Below, in pieces: positions 1 to 6,856 of a stretch of DNA of 26,476 bases. The translations under genes were made by a program, and so were the position numbers. Every line of letters begins with the position of its first letter. Within the stretch, counting starts at the first letter, position 1. Below the pieces are notes generated by a model. The model did no database searches. It was not told where the DNA came from and saw nothing but the letters and a program-made list of their open reading frames with translations. The stretch spans positions 1-26,476 of the IMG/VR virus record IMGVR_UViG_3300002835_000933; one strand, given 5' to 3'. This DNA is from a virus.

Positions 1-203
1 TCACCATACATATTTACTTTAACACCAACGTGTCCTGCATCAACTCTTTCACATGAATTGAATAATACTACTAATAGGATAAATCCTAATACACCTGCAC
101 TAATTGCTTTTATCATTTTTTTTATTTTTAATTTTTGTTTTAATTTATATTCTTCAATCTCTTTTTGTCTTAGAGCTTGATAATCCGTATCATATACTGC
201 CAT
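1..203 (-). CDS. SPFH/prohibitin-like membrane protein, N-terminal fragment
   Basis: Partial: the frame is open through the left edge, so only the first 67 residues are visible. A charged N-terminal stretch of about 29 residues rich in Lys/Glu/Tyr is followed by one hydrophobic segment (about residues 35-50) and then CERVDAGHVGVKV, which resembles the start of prohibitin/HflC-type SPFH domains just after their membrane anchor. I chose the ATG at 203 because it lies one base after the stop of the preceding gene (TAA-T-ATG). An in-frame ATG at 116 would give a short signal-anchor or lipoprotein-like start (FNSC), and cannot be excluded. SPFH proteins form membrane-bound oligomeric rings; the role in a phage is unknown. 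The identification rests on about 15 residues. Confidence 0.6.
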   Translation of the reverse strand, partial: MAVYDTDYQALRQKEIEEYKLKQKLKIKKMIKAISAGVLGFILLVVLFNSCERVDAGHVGVKVNMYG

Positions 204-204
204 A

Positions 205-465
205 TTATTTTGTTTTAGGTTTACGTTTTGGTTTTACATTTGTAGGTTCAATTGGTTTAACTTCGTCTACTGATTCATCAGGACTCCAACCCCAATCATA
301 TAATGCTAAACCACCCCAAATGAGTAATAGTAAAAGGGCAATGCCACCTACTATATTAGCGAAAGTATCTGCCATTGTTAGACTGGGATACACTCCAAAT
401 TGTAATAACAACCATATTGTTATGAAAGTGAAGATTTGTTTTTTGTACTTTTTGATTTTATTCAT
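205..465 (-). CDS. Small two-helix membrane protein (holin-like topology)
   Basis: 86 residues. A Lys-rich N-terminus (NKIKKYKK) precedes a hydrophobic helix at about 11-29 and a second at about 37-57 with a run of leucines, then an acidic stretch and a very basic C-terminal tail ending in KPKRKPKTK. Both ends positive with two helices predicts both termini in the cytoplasm. Small phage membrane proteins of this shape include two-helix holins, but no endolysin is visible nearby, so holin is only one possibility. It sits between a hypothetical gene and the SPFH-like gene, whose start follows its stop by one base, suggesting coupled translation and possibly a shared membrane role. Confidence 0.7.
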   Translation of the reverse strand: MNKIKKYKKQIFTFITIWLLLQFGVYPSLTMADTFANIVGGIALLLLLIWGGLALYDWGWSPDESVDEVKPIEPTNVKPKRKPKTK

Positions 466-479
466 TTTATTTTATTTAT

Positions 480-965
480 TTACCATATTTGAAATCCTCC
501 ACAATTGCGAAGAAAGTTAATCCACTCTTTTAATCTGCCTAACGATACACTATATGATGGTTCAACTAATGACCCATCTAATGCTACTACTGAGGTGAAT
601 AGAATATCACCATATTCGTATTGGTCATCTAATCCTTCGGTAACTTCTCTTGGTATAAATTTACCAGTACCCGCCTCACACCACATACCCATACAAACAT
701 ATAATCGGTCTTCATCCTCCGTAAGATGTTCACCATATTTTTCAGATATCAATAATTCTATTGCATCTGCTAACTTATTACATTCCCTTTGATTCTTTAA
801 ACCTTTACCATCGTTTGAACCCCAATTTGTGGTATCAAATCCCAATCCCTTTAATTCGATTGCAGTTTCAGAAAGTGCTTGGATTGGTCTCCATCCCCAC
901 CAATTAGCACCGAAATAATCACCTACTTCCGTTTTGGGCTTTCTGCCCGATATATCTACTCCCAT
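480..965 (-). CDS. Conserved phage hypothetical protein, Trp-rich
   Basis: 161 residues. The N-terminus MGVDISGRKP and the aromatic block WWGWRP (22-27) look like a hypothetical family I recall from many phages, often starting M-G-x-D-I-x-G. There is no signal peptide or membrane segment. The middle (60-85) looks helical and acidic; cysteines at 62, 91, 96 and 155 are not arranged as a clear metal site. The start is supported by a 16-base A/T leader (TTTAAAATATAAAATT) touching the ATG, identical to the one before the gene starting at 2617. No function can be given. Confidence 0.8.
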   Translation of the reverse strand: MGVDISGRKPKTEVGDYFGANWWGWRPIQALSETAIELKGLGFDTTNWGSNDGKGLKNQRECNKLADAIELLISEKYGEHLTEDEDRLYVCMGMWCEAGTGKFIPREVTEGLDDQYEYGDILFTSVVALDGSLVEPSYSVSLGRLKEWINFLRNCGGFQIW

Positions 966-981
966 AATTTTATATTTTAAA
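966..981 (-). promoter_or_regulatory. TTTAAAATATAAAATT leader of gene at 965
   Basis: Sixteen bases directly abutting the ATG on the coding strand, identical to 2618-2633. There is no Shine-Dalgarno sequence. A-rich leaders promote translation in Bacteroidota; a promoter role is less easy because the element touches the start codon. Confidence 0.45.
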
Positions 982-983
982 TT

Positions 984-1196
984 TTATCTATATAATGTTA
1001 CAAACGAACCGAAATTTTTATCAAACACATTTACTGCGTTTTCATAATCACCACTCATCATTTCTTTTTGAATTGTTGCACTATCTAATCCTAATTGTTT
1101 GGCTAAATTTCTAGCAGTTCCAATTAAGAAAAATACGTTACCTTGAGGACCAGTTAAGTCAATCTCAATACCTTTGTTTTTTTTAGTTTTTATCAT
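984..1196 (-). CDS. Small conserved phage hypothetical protein
   Basis: 70 residues: a basic N-terminus, then IEIDLTGPQGNVFFLIG, a helical segment (about 28-50) and a C-terminus ending in FGSFVTLYR. From memory this pattern recurs as a small hypothetical protein in phages, with no known role. No membrane segment or metal motif is visible. It starts 4 bases after the stop of the upstream SWIM gene, and its leader (TAAAATATAAAACA) overlaps that stop, so the two are probably co-translated. Confidence 0.8.
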   Translation of the reverse strand: MIKTKKNKGIEIDLTGPQGNVFFLIGTARNLAKQLGLDSATIQKEMMSGDYENAVNVFDKNFGSFVTLYR

Positions 1197-1211
1197 TGTT
1201 TTATATTTTAC
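1197..1211 (-). promoter_or_regulatory. TAAAATATAAAACA leader of gene at 1196
   Basis: Variant of the leader repeated in this region. It contains the stop codon of the upstream SWIM gene (ATA-TAA), so it doubles as coding sequence. Confidence 0.35.
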
Positions 1212-1548
1212 TTTTTAATTCGATTATATGTTTACAATCCTTACCTCTGCCAAATCCATGTGCCGGACAACTACATGCCCATCTACCATTCTCACTTACC
1301 ACCTCATAAACTTTACCTTTACTACCTTCAACTGAGAAAGTTTGTTTTTTTATTATTTTAGGTAGTATTACTACTGATTTTGTATCTTTTTTAAACTCAT
1401 CTTTGACCCACATTAATTCAATCTCACTCCAATCATATTTTCTATCTACCTTTGTCCATTTTCCTTCCTTACCGGTAGTAACGATATACCATTGACCATC
1501 AACTACTGATTGAAACGATACAGGTGGTAAATTTGATACGATATTCAT
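1201..1548 (-). CDS. SWIM zinc-finger domain protein
   Basis: 115 residues. The C-terminus holds a CxCx(n)CxH pattern, with C92, C94, C105 and H107 as presumed zinc ligands, which matches the SWIM zinc finger. SWIM domains mediate DNA or protein binding in varied proteins. The N-terminal 80 residues are beta-rich and basic (WYIVTTGKEGKWTKVD), with no other motif I recognise. It lies in a cluster of small genes of unknown role and is followed after 4 bases by the 70-residue gene. A nucleic-acid-binding or host-interaction role is an inference; the zinc site is visible directly. Confidence 0.8.
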   Translation of the reverse strand: MNIVSNLPPVSFQSVVDGQWYIVTTGKEGKWTKVDRKYDWSEIELMWVKDEFKKDTKSVVILPKIIKKQTFSVEGSKGKVYEVVSENGRWACSCPAHGFGRGKDCKHIIELKSKI

Positions 1549-1558
1549 AACTTAGTTT

Positions 1559-1939
1559 TTAGGTTCTAAAATGAGCTCCGTTTGATGCCCAACCCTTTGA
1601 GTGATTACTAAATGGTTTTGCTGCTTGAGCAAATCTACCCAAACTTTGAACTGAATTAGAGTGTGAACCGATTGAATCCCATCCACTTTCCCACTTATCA
1701 GGTATCTTACCATCTTTGAGTATCAATAACCCAATTGCGTTAAAATACTCCTTAATGTCAGTATATTTTACTTTAAAAAAGGTATTCAGACGATTCTCTT
1801 TATCTACGTTAATAAATAATAGTGAACGAGCCTTAACTCTACATACTTTAAGATTACGGGTCTTAATCTTCCCATTAAGGGAAACCGTCACATCTAAGAA
1901 CTGACCGGAGGGAAGATTTTCAAAATTTGAAGAATTCAT
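1559..1939 (-). CDS. Hypothetical protein
   Basis: 126 residues, not recognised. The N-terminal two thirds alternate beta-like and basic segments (about residues 8-72). The C-terminal 45 residues are rich in Ser, Asn, His and Gly and look flexible (GSHSNSVQSLGRFAQAAKP). No signal peptide, membrane helix or metal cluster. It is followed 10 bases later by the SWIM zinc-finger gene in the same direction, so they are probably one unit. Start chosen at the only N-terminal ATG, preceded by an A/T-rich leader without an SD. Confidence 0.7.
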   Translation of the reverse strand: MNSSNFENLPSGQFLDVTVSLNGKIKTRNLKVCRVKARSLLFINVDKENRLNTFFKVKYTDIKEYFNAIGLLILKDGKIPDKWESGWDSIGSHSNSVQSLGRFAQAAKPFSNHSKGWASNGAHFRT

Positions 1940-2007
1940 AATTTTAGGGTTTAACGTTAATTATTATTACAAAGCTAATATACGAAGAATAGCTGAGATT
2001 TCCAAAT

Positions 2008-2229
2008 TTATTTTAATGAATAACAAAATTGATATCCACAATCCTCATCATAATCATCCTTTTCTTCAACCGATTGACCTACTATTTCCTGTAACTTTTT
2101 CACATCAATTCTATTCCAATATCCAAATCGAAGATACACCTCATTTGAACCAAAAGCCTGGTCAATATCAAAATAACCAAACACCTCTTCAATTTTCTTT
2201 AATACATTAATATCAATTCTATTCATCAT
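2008..2229 (-). CDS. Small hypothetical protein
   Basis: 73 residues, strongly acidic toward the C-terminus (EEKDDYDEDCG), with alternating helix and strand (NEVYLRFGYWNRID). Not recognised. Two consecutive ATG codons (2229 and 2226) can start it. The TTTAAAATATAAA leader ends a few bases upstream, as for three other genes in this part of the window, which supports it as a real gene. An overlapping plus-strand frame is treated as a shadow. Confidence 0.65.
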   Translation of the reverse strand: MMNRIDINVLKKIEEVFGYFDIDQAFGSNEVYLRFGYWNRIDVKKLQEIVGQSVEEKDDYDEDCGYQFCYSLK

Positions 2230-2246
2230 AACGTTTATATTTTAAA
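2230..2246 (-). promoter_or_regulatory. TTTAAAATATAAA leader of gene at 2229
   Basis: TTTAAAATATAAACGTT immediately before the two ATG codons; shares its first 13 bases with the leaders at 966 and 2618. Confidence 0.4.
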
Positions 2247-2257
2247 TTTTAATAATA

Positions 2258-2617
2258 TTACAATCCTTGTTCTTTACGCAAATCGTACTCTTCCTTTTCA
2301 ATCTCTGAATACTCTACCACTTTAAGGTAGGGTTGAAACTTTGTTTCGTAATAACCTCTAAGGTTAGCCATATCAATCATTGAATCAACGAATGATTTAC
2401 GAACATAAGTCATATCAGATGAACCAAACCCCTGGTCTTCCGGCCAATCTTGATAATCTTCAGCCACATCATTTAGGGCTTCATACACTGCATCGGAGTA
2501 AGTAATTACTCTTTTAGTAAAACGACCCTCAACAGGGAAAGCGTTTCTAACTACATCGAACCCTTCGATTAAGGAGGCGGTAGCGAGAACGGAATTAAGG
2601 TTAAATGGTAGGCTCAT
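2258..2617 (-). CDS. Hypothetical protein
   Basis: 119 residues from the chosen start; not recognised. It is mixed helical and acidic, with DYQDWPEDQGFG near the middle and a highly charged C-terminus (IEKEEYDLRKEQGL), and likely soluble. The open frame extends 11 codons further upstream to 2650, but I prefer the ATG at 2617. That start is preceded immediately by the same 16-base leader found before the gene at 965, and the upstream codons would lie inside that leader. A terminator hairpin lies about 110 bases upstream, so this gene probably begins a new unit of small genes. Confidence 0.7.
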   Translation of the reverse strand: MSLPFNLNSVLATASLIEGFDVVRNAFPVEGRFTKRVITYSDAVYEALNDVAEDYQDWPEDQGFGSSDMTYVRKSFVDSMIDMANLRGYYETKFQPYLKVVEYSEIEKEEYDLRKEQGL

Positions 2618-2633
2618 AATTTTATATTTTAAA
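2618..2633 (-). promoter_or_regulatory. TTTAAAATATAAAATT leader of gene at 2617
   Basis: Identical to 966-981 over 16 bases, and decides the start of this gene in favour of 2617 over 2650. Confidence 0.45.
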
Positions 2634-2726
2634 GGTTTATTATCTCTCAATCTTATACAGCTAAACTACACATTATTTTCCACATTTCCAAATATTTTAC
2701 CGCTTATTTTTCATTTATTTTTAGAC

Positions 2727-2759
2727 AAAAAATAACCCATTGAAAATCAACGGGTTATT
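2727..2759 (-). terminator. Rho-independent terminator after the dioxygenase gene
   Basis: On the minus strand, AATAACCCGTTG, a five-base loop ATTTT, then CAATGGGTTATT form a 12-bp stem with one mismatched position, running into six T (2732-2727). It follows the stop at 2780 by about 20 bases. A second copy of the left arm, AATAACCCATTG, overlaps the stop codon (2784-2773) and pairs perfectly with the right arm, so a longer-loop alternative hairpin is possible. Confidence 0.85.
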
Positions 2760-2779
2760 AAGTATTCAGTATCAATGGG

Positions 2780-3556
2780 TTATTCTCCCCAATGTTTTTG
2801 TCTTAATTCGTACATATCGATAGCCTCTCTTTTCATCTGATTTCCGGTATGAAAATATGCACCTTCTTTAAGATACCCACCTAAGAAATTTCTTCTCATT
2901 CTCGTGGTATCTCCGTTTGGTTCACTACCATGTACTACGTGTGAGTGTAAAAGGGCAACTTGTCCTTTTTTAAGATATCCCTCAACCTTACGGAAATCGT
3001 GGCCTTCTGGCATTACACAACTCTTACCTCTTTCACTTCTCCAGTTATCAGTATTTGTTGCTTTTCTCTCTTCGTTATCTTCAATTGGTAATGTAGGTAA
3101 TCGGTGAGAACCTTCGTAGTTCCATACTGCCCCATTTTCAGGGTCGTGATTATCCAAAGCCAACGCAGTATTGATAATTTCATTATGACCACAACCAGTA
3201 TAGAATGCGTTTTGATGCATATCTCTACCCAATTCACCTTTTGGTTTGTAATAACCCCAAGTTTGTAAACCCACTACACTCCCTTCCATTAGGAATTCTG
3301 CTGCTTCCATAATTTTTGGATGTGAAAATAATTTAGCAATTTTTTCTGAATCTCTATGTGGATACATAATAGGTTCAAACTCTTGCCATTTTCCTGGTTC
3401 TCTTTCATTACGTTCTACACGTAAACGGTCTAATTCTTCGTTGATTTCATCTACTTCAGTTTCAGTTAATAATTCCAAAACTGTGAAGCCTCGGTATCTC
3501 CAATCAAATGACATTTGTTGAAGTTCTTCCGTTGTAAGGTGTTTGTATTTTTGCAT
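2780..3556 (-). CDS. Phytanoyl-CoA dioxygenase (PhyH)-like Fe(II)/2-oxoglutarate oxygenase
   Basis: 258 residues, a normal length for the family. Visible landmarks: MHQNAFY (113-119) where the first metal ligands lie, DPENGAVWNYEGSHR (138-152) matching the family's 'e-N-G-x-x-x-x-x-G-S-H' block, and HVVHGSEPN (206-214) with H209 as the expected distal His, followed by R219/R221/R222 for 2-oxoglutarate. The family hydroxylates small molecules or side chains using Fe(II), O2 and 2-oxoglutarate. Oddly, the usual H-x-D reads H114-Q-N116, with Asn in place of the Asp ligand. The gene has its own TATATTTATA element 15 bases upstream and a terminator downstream, so it looks like a single-gene unit next to the baseplate genes. 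Related genes are known in marine phages; the substrate is unknown. Confidence 0.8.
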   Translation of the reverse strand: MQKYKHLTTEELQQMSFDWRYRGFTVLELLTETEVDEINEELDRLRVERNEREPGKWQEFEPIMYPHRDSEKIAKLFSHPKIMEAAEFLMEGSVVGLQTWGYYKPKGELGRDMHQNAFYTGCGHNEIINTALALDNHDPENGAVWNYEGSHRLPTLPIEDNEERKATNTDNWRSERGKSCVMPEGHDFRKVEGYLKKGQVALLHSHVVHGSEPNGDTTRMRRNFLGGYLKEGAYFHTGNQMKREAIDMYELRQKHWGE

Positions 3557-3571
3557 AACTTTTGTGTTTTA

Positions 3572-3581
3572 TATAAATATA
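3572..3581 (-). promoter_or_regulatory. TATATTTATA element before the dioxygenase gene
   Basis: Exact copy of the ten-base element on the coding strand, 15 bases before the ATG at 3556, in the gap after the 129-residue gene. Candidate late promoter. Confidence 0.45.
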
Positions 3582-3622
3582 TATATTTTGTAAAAACGAT
3601 AATTATTTTTTTATGATTTTTA

Positions 3623-4012
3623 TCATTTATAAAATTGTAATAAATTCGGTAGGTATAATTTTAATGCAGGTATACTTTCATATACCAATTTTATTGCCCT
3701 TCTATTAGATTCACTTACACTTACATCGAATACATCACCATTTTCTCTATATTGAGTTTCCTTTGGACCAGATATTCTCCATTTTAAGGAACAACGACTG
3801 AATAAAGGATTTGTTTGAAATCTTAAATAAGTTTTTGAATCGATTTCAAATATAGGTGAATTGATATCATTTACTTTTTTTATAAAATATCTTGTAATAT
3901 ACCCACGAGTATAATCTATTTTAGATGGCGTAGGAATATGGGTATCAAATGAATCATTTGGTAAGGATGTTGTCGGTTTTACCAACTTATTATATGAATC
4001 TAATATACTCAT
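3623..4012 (-). CDS. Conserved T4-like virion-associated hypothetical protein
   Basis: 129 residues. The segment DYTRGYITRYFIKKVND (33-49), the Trp-Arg-Ile-Ser-Gly block near 80 and a C-terminus ending in LPNLLQFYK resemble a small protein I recall beside the baseplate genes of marine T4-like phages; its exact role is not known. No membrane segment. Its start lies directly beside the stop of the large baseplate gene (TAATCATG), so translation is probably coupled. Position as last gene of the baseplate run suggests a structural or assembly role, by inference only. Confidence 0.65.
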   Translation of the reverse strand: MSILDSYNKLVKPTTSLPNDSFDTHIPTPSKIDYTRGYITRYFIKKVNDINSPIFEIDSKTYLRFQTNPLFSRCSLKWRISGPKETQYRENGDVFDVSVSESNRRAIKLVYESIPALKLYLPNLLQFYK

Positions 4013-4014
4013 GA

Positions 4015-6516
4015 TTATTTTTCTTTACCCACTATTCTTAATTTGGTTTTAACATCGGTTGTCCATGTCATACCATCTAATGTATGGTCTACTTTTACTA
4101 CTTGGAACACATTAGGTGCACCAAATTTTTCAGGTAATCCATCTATTTGAAGTTGGTCACCCACTTTAAATCCACTAACTCCATGTACTTTAAAATCAAA
4201 ATCAGCAACACCGAATGGCGGGTTTTGACTATTATTATCAGCCTTTTTTTGTAAAGTTTGAATAGGAGTTAATCCTTTATCAACTAAAAAACATTGTCGT
4301 AATGCAGATGTATCATTCCATGCACCAACCATTAAAACACTTTCGGCCGTATTATCATTGCTACTATTCCAATCAAACCAGGATTTTGTTATATCTAATT
4401 TTGCTTCTCTATTTTGTACTTTAGGGTATACTGCACCTGTTTTTATAAAAAATTCAAAATTAGCTATTTTTGCTTCCTTTTCTAATTCATCTGCCGATTT
4501 TCTTGCCGGAGCTGTATTTGATGTATCAGGTGGGTCTTCAGTTGTCTCCGTTTCTGCTTGTTGTATTCCTGCTAGGGCAGTTCCCACTTTATCTTCTCTT
4601 CTTGAAAAGACAGTTCCTTTCATAGGTCTCGGGTTTAATTCAGGACTATGGTCGTATGTTTTTCCTTTATCATCTTTTAATTTATTATTTACAACGGATG
4701 ACATCATTGCTGCAGGAACTTCTACTGAAAAATCACAACTAATAAATGGTGATTTAACTCCTCTAGATTGAAATGTTGTAATACCACTATTATTTGAAAT
4801 ATCACCTAAAAAATTTAAATCAACTACTGCCAATTCATATTTACCAGCAGCGTTTGCTACAATACATTCTTGTATTTGAAATTTCCAAATTGAATTACAT
4901 GCAGAGGACATACCATTTAACATTTCATAAAAAACATCTCTAATTACAAAATTTGGTTTACTTATACATTCTACAAAAAAATTAAAGTTTATGTATAAAT
5001 CTTTTAGGTATCCCCAAAATCTAGCTTTTTCTTGTATTGCTATAAATGAGGAATCTGCTGGAGATTTTGCACTCAACCCTCTTGTATTTGGAAATGCATA
5101 TGGAACTAATCTATCTTTACCAGTAGCAGGGTCTTTTCTAGAATCTGTATGTTGTAGCCACGGATATGCTGTCAGTTCTGCTTCGGGATGTATATTAGCA
5201 AAGTTTTTAGCATCGTCTAATGCCGAAAATTCTATAAATTTAGTTATTTCAGTTTTTGCAGAAAGTGCATCTAAAAATTTAAAATTTGGAGTAGTTGGAT
5301 TTGGTATAAATAATTTCGTAGGGTCAGTTGAAAACATATGTGGAAACCCACTAATGTAAGTACTTTGGATATTGATTAATTTACTACGAGTATCATAACC
5401 AGGACACGAACTTCCCTTACGTCCTAATTGGATTGGGTATTTGTTTACAATTTCACACGCCAATTCAAATCTAATAAATTTATGTTCTGATAATAGAGGT
5501 AATTCTTTTGGTATTTCTAAATCTTTACCACTATCTGTTTTTAATTCTGCGGATTCGGTCAGAGCATCTTTCAAAGTTTCAGCAACAACCTTATCCATAT
5601 TTACAAAATTAGCAGAATCTGCCCATTTAGGTTGAGTCCATAGATTATAAACTTCAGGTGTTCTTTTTTGACCAGGAAGTTGATTAAACATTTGCATGAA
5701 AAGTGCAGCACCAATTTTATTATCACCTACCGCAGATTCAATCTCCTCCGGTTTAAAAGTTTTTCCACTTTCTTTATCATCGCTTGATGTATTATTAGCA
5801 TCTCTATGAGTTTGCATATATTCAGCAACATTACCGATTGATGTTAATTTTACTTCCAATTCATAACTTTCATTATCACCAAATGATATTCCACCACCAG
5901 TTACAATACCTAAAAATGCATCATAAGTAAAATCAGATTTAATTCTCTTATCTTTTATTGTAGACCATTGGTCATATGCAACCAACTCACAAAAATCTAC
6001 TTTATTACCACTTCCTACTTTTTGTGCATTTGATTTTTGAGTATTCCATCCCCATTCACATAAGCAATGAAATCCTGGTTCTAAAAAATAACCTGCCAAT
6101 ATATCACCCTGTTCTTTTGTAAATGCACGAATTTTAATAGTTGCTAATCGACTACCACCTTCGGCTTTTTCATCCATAGTCATAGATGTTATAATCGGTG
6201 CTGGTCTTAATGCTCTACTTTTACCAGATGGTATCCATATTTCATCTCCATTAAAATTTCTACCCACTGCACCTGGTCCGATATAACTGCCTCCATTTGA
6301 ACCATATACCGATTGAAAATCAGTTGCGTTTGGATTTATTGATTCTAATATACATCCATTAGGGGATGCACCTGATAATAATCGAATCCACGTGGATAGA
6401 CCACTAACACCGGGATTTACTTTTGCATTCCACGGGTTATTATTACCTGCTCTTTTTTTTAGAGTGGTTTCTAATTCGGTGTATATATTTGATAAATTTG
6501 GAAATGAACCTGGCAT
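4015..6516 (-). CDS. Large baseplate structural protein, hub-like candidate
   Basis: 833 residues. The N-terminal region has ALRPAPIITSMTMDE (102-116) and YFLEPGFHCLCEWGWN (143-158), a pattern I associate with a large virion/baseplate protein of marine T4-like phages. The C-terminal 64 residues (770-833; VSGFKVGDQLQIDGLPEKF, then an FQVVKVDHTLD...WTTDVK segment) resemble the small beta-barrel seen in hub-type proteins that join tube to spike. Residues about 630-680 are polar and low-complexity (TETTEDPPDTSNTAPARK), a likely linker. It lies between the LysM protein and the 129-residue protein, within the run tape measure - baseplate proteins. Which T4 protein it replaces (gp27, gp6 or another) cannot be settled here. 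Confidence 0.65.
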   Translation of the reverse strand: MPGSFPNLSNIYTELETTLKKRAGNNNPWNAKVNPGVSGLSTWIRLLSGASPNGCILESINPNATDFQSVYGSNGGSYIGPGAVGRNFNGDEIWIPSGKSRALRPAPIITSMTMDEKAEGGSRLATIKIRAFTKEQGDILAGYFLEPGFHCLCEWGWNTQKSNAQKVGSGNKVDFCELVAYDQWSTIKDKRIKSDFTYDAFLGIVTGGGISFGDNESYELEVKLTSIGNVAEYMQTHRDANNTSSDDKESGKTFKPEEIESAVGDNKIGAALFMQMFNQLPGQKRTPEVYNLWTQPKWADSANFVNMDKVVAETLKDALTESAELKTDSGKDLEIPKELPLLSEHKFIRFELACEIVNKYPIQLGRKGSSCPGYDTRSKLINIQSTYISGFPHMFSTDPTKLFIPNPTTPNFKFLDALSAKTEITKFIEFSALDDAKNFANIHPEAELTAYPWLQHTDSRKDPATGKDRLVPYAFPNTRGLSAKSPADSSFIAIQEKARFWGYLKDLYINFNFFVECISKPNFVIRDVFYEMLNGMSSACNSIWKFQIQECIVANAAGKYELAVVDLNFLGDISNNSGITTFQSRGVKSPFISCDFSVEVPAAMMSSVVNNKLKDDKGKTYDHSPELNPRPMKGTVFSRREDKVGTALAGIQQAETETTEDPPDTSNTAPARKSADELEKEAKIANFEFFIKTGAVYPKVQNREAKLDITKSWFDWNSSNDNTAESVLMVGAWNDTSALRQCFLVDKGLTPIQTLQKKADNNSQNPPFGVADFDFKVHGVSGFKVGDQLQIDGLPEKFGAPNVFQVVKVDHTLDGMTWTTDVKTKLRIVGKEK

Positions 6517-6523
6517 AATTTAT

Positions 6524-6811
6524 TTATTTTGTAAAATTATTCGAAATTTCTAAATAATTTTCCGGTATTCTTAGTATTGTTCCATCGTTTACTGCGAATG
6601 GTGCATCGTGAATATTGTTAGCAGTTGCTATAATCCACCATAAGGATGCATCTCCGTAAAACTGATGTGCAAGTGTATCCAATCGGTCACCCGTCTGGGT
6701 CACTGCATAAATATCAGTATCTCTCAATGGTATATTTGGGTATATCTTTGTTCTGAAGACTTCCCTACCATCTTTGAGTTTTTGTATTTTATTATTTGTG
6801 TATCTTGACAT
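6524..6811 (-). CDS. LysM-domain baseplate wedge protein, gp53-like
   Basis: 95 residues. A LysM-like domain spans about 39-83: TQTGDRLDTLAHQFYGD, then WWIIATANN and GTILRIP. In T4, gp53 is a small baseplate wedge subunit; short LysM proteins at this place in phage tail clusters usually act in the baseplate, not as lysins. Here it sits between two large baseplate genes. The stop is 7 bases before the next start (TAA...ATTATG), consistent with co-translation. The LysM call is clear; equating it to gp53 relies on size and context. Confidence 0.8.
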   Translation of the reverse strand: MSRYTNNKIQKLKDGREVFRTKIYPNIPLRDTDIYAVTQTGDRLDTLAHQFYGDASLWWIIATANNIHDAPFAVNDGTILRIPENYLEISNNFTK

Positions 6812-6856
6812 AATTTAATTTATTTTTTATCGGATAGTTTACTATATTAAGATGGG

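Noticed and set aside
104-520. Plus-strand open frame of 138 codons at the left end
   Set aside because: It lies opposite two minus-strand genes with better protein character and tight stop-start spacing; its own translation is a mix of low-complexity hydrophobic and polar sequence.
3013-3237. Minus-strand 74-codon frame inside the dioxygenase gene
   Set aside because: Alternative frame of an identified gene, without a start signal.
6524-6811. LysM protein as part of a lysin
   Set aside because: No catalytic domain is attached, and its place among baseplate genes and small size fit a gp53-like structural role.
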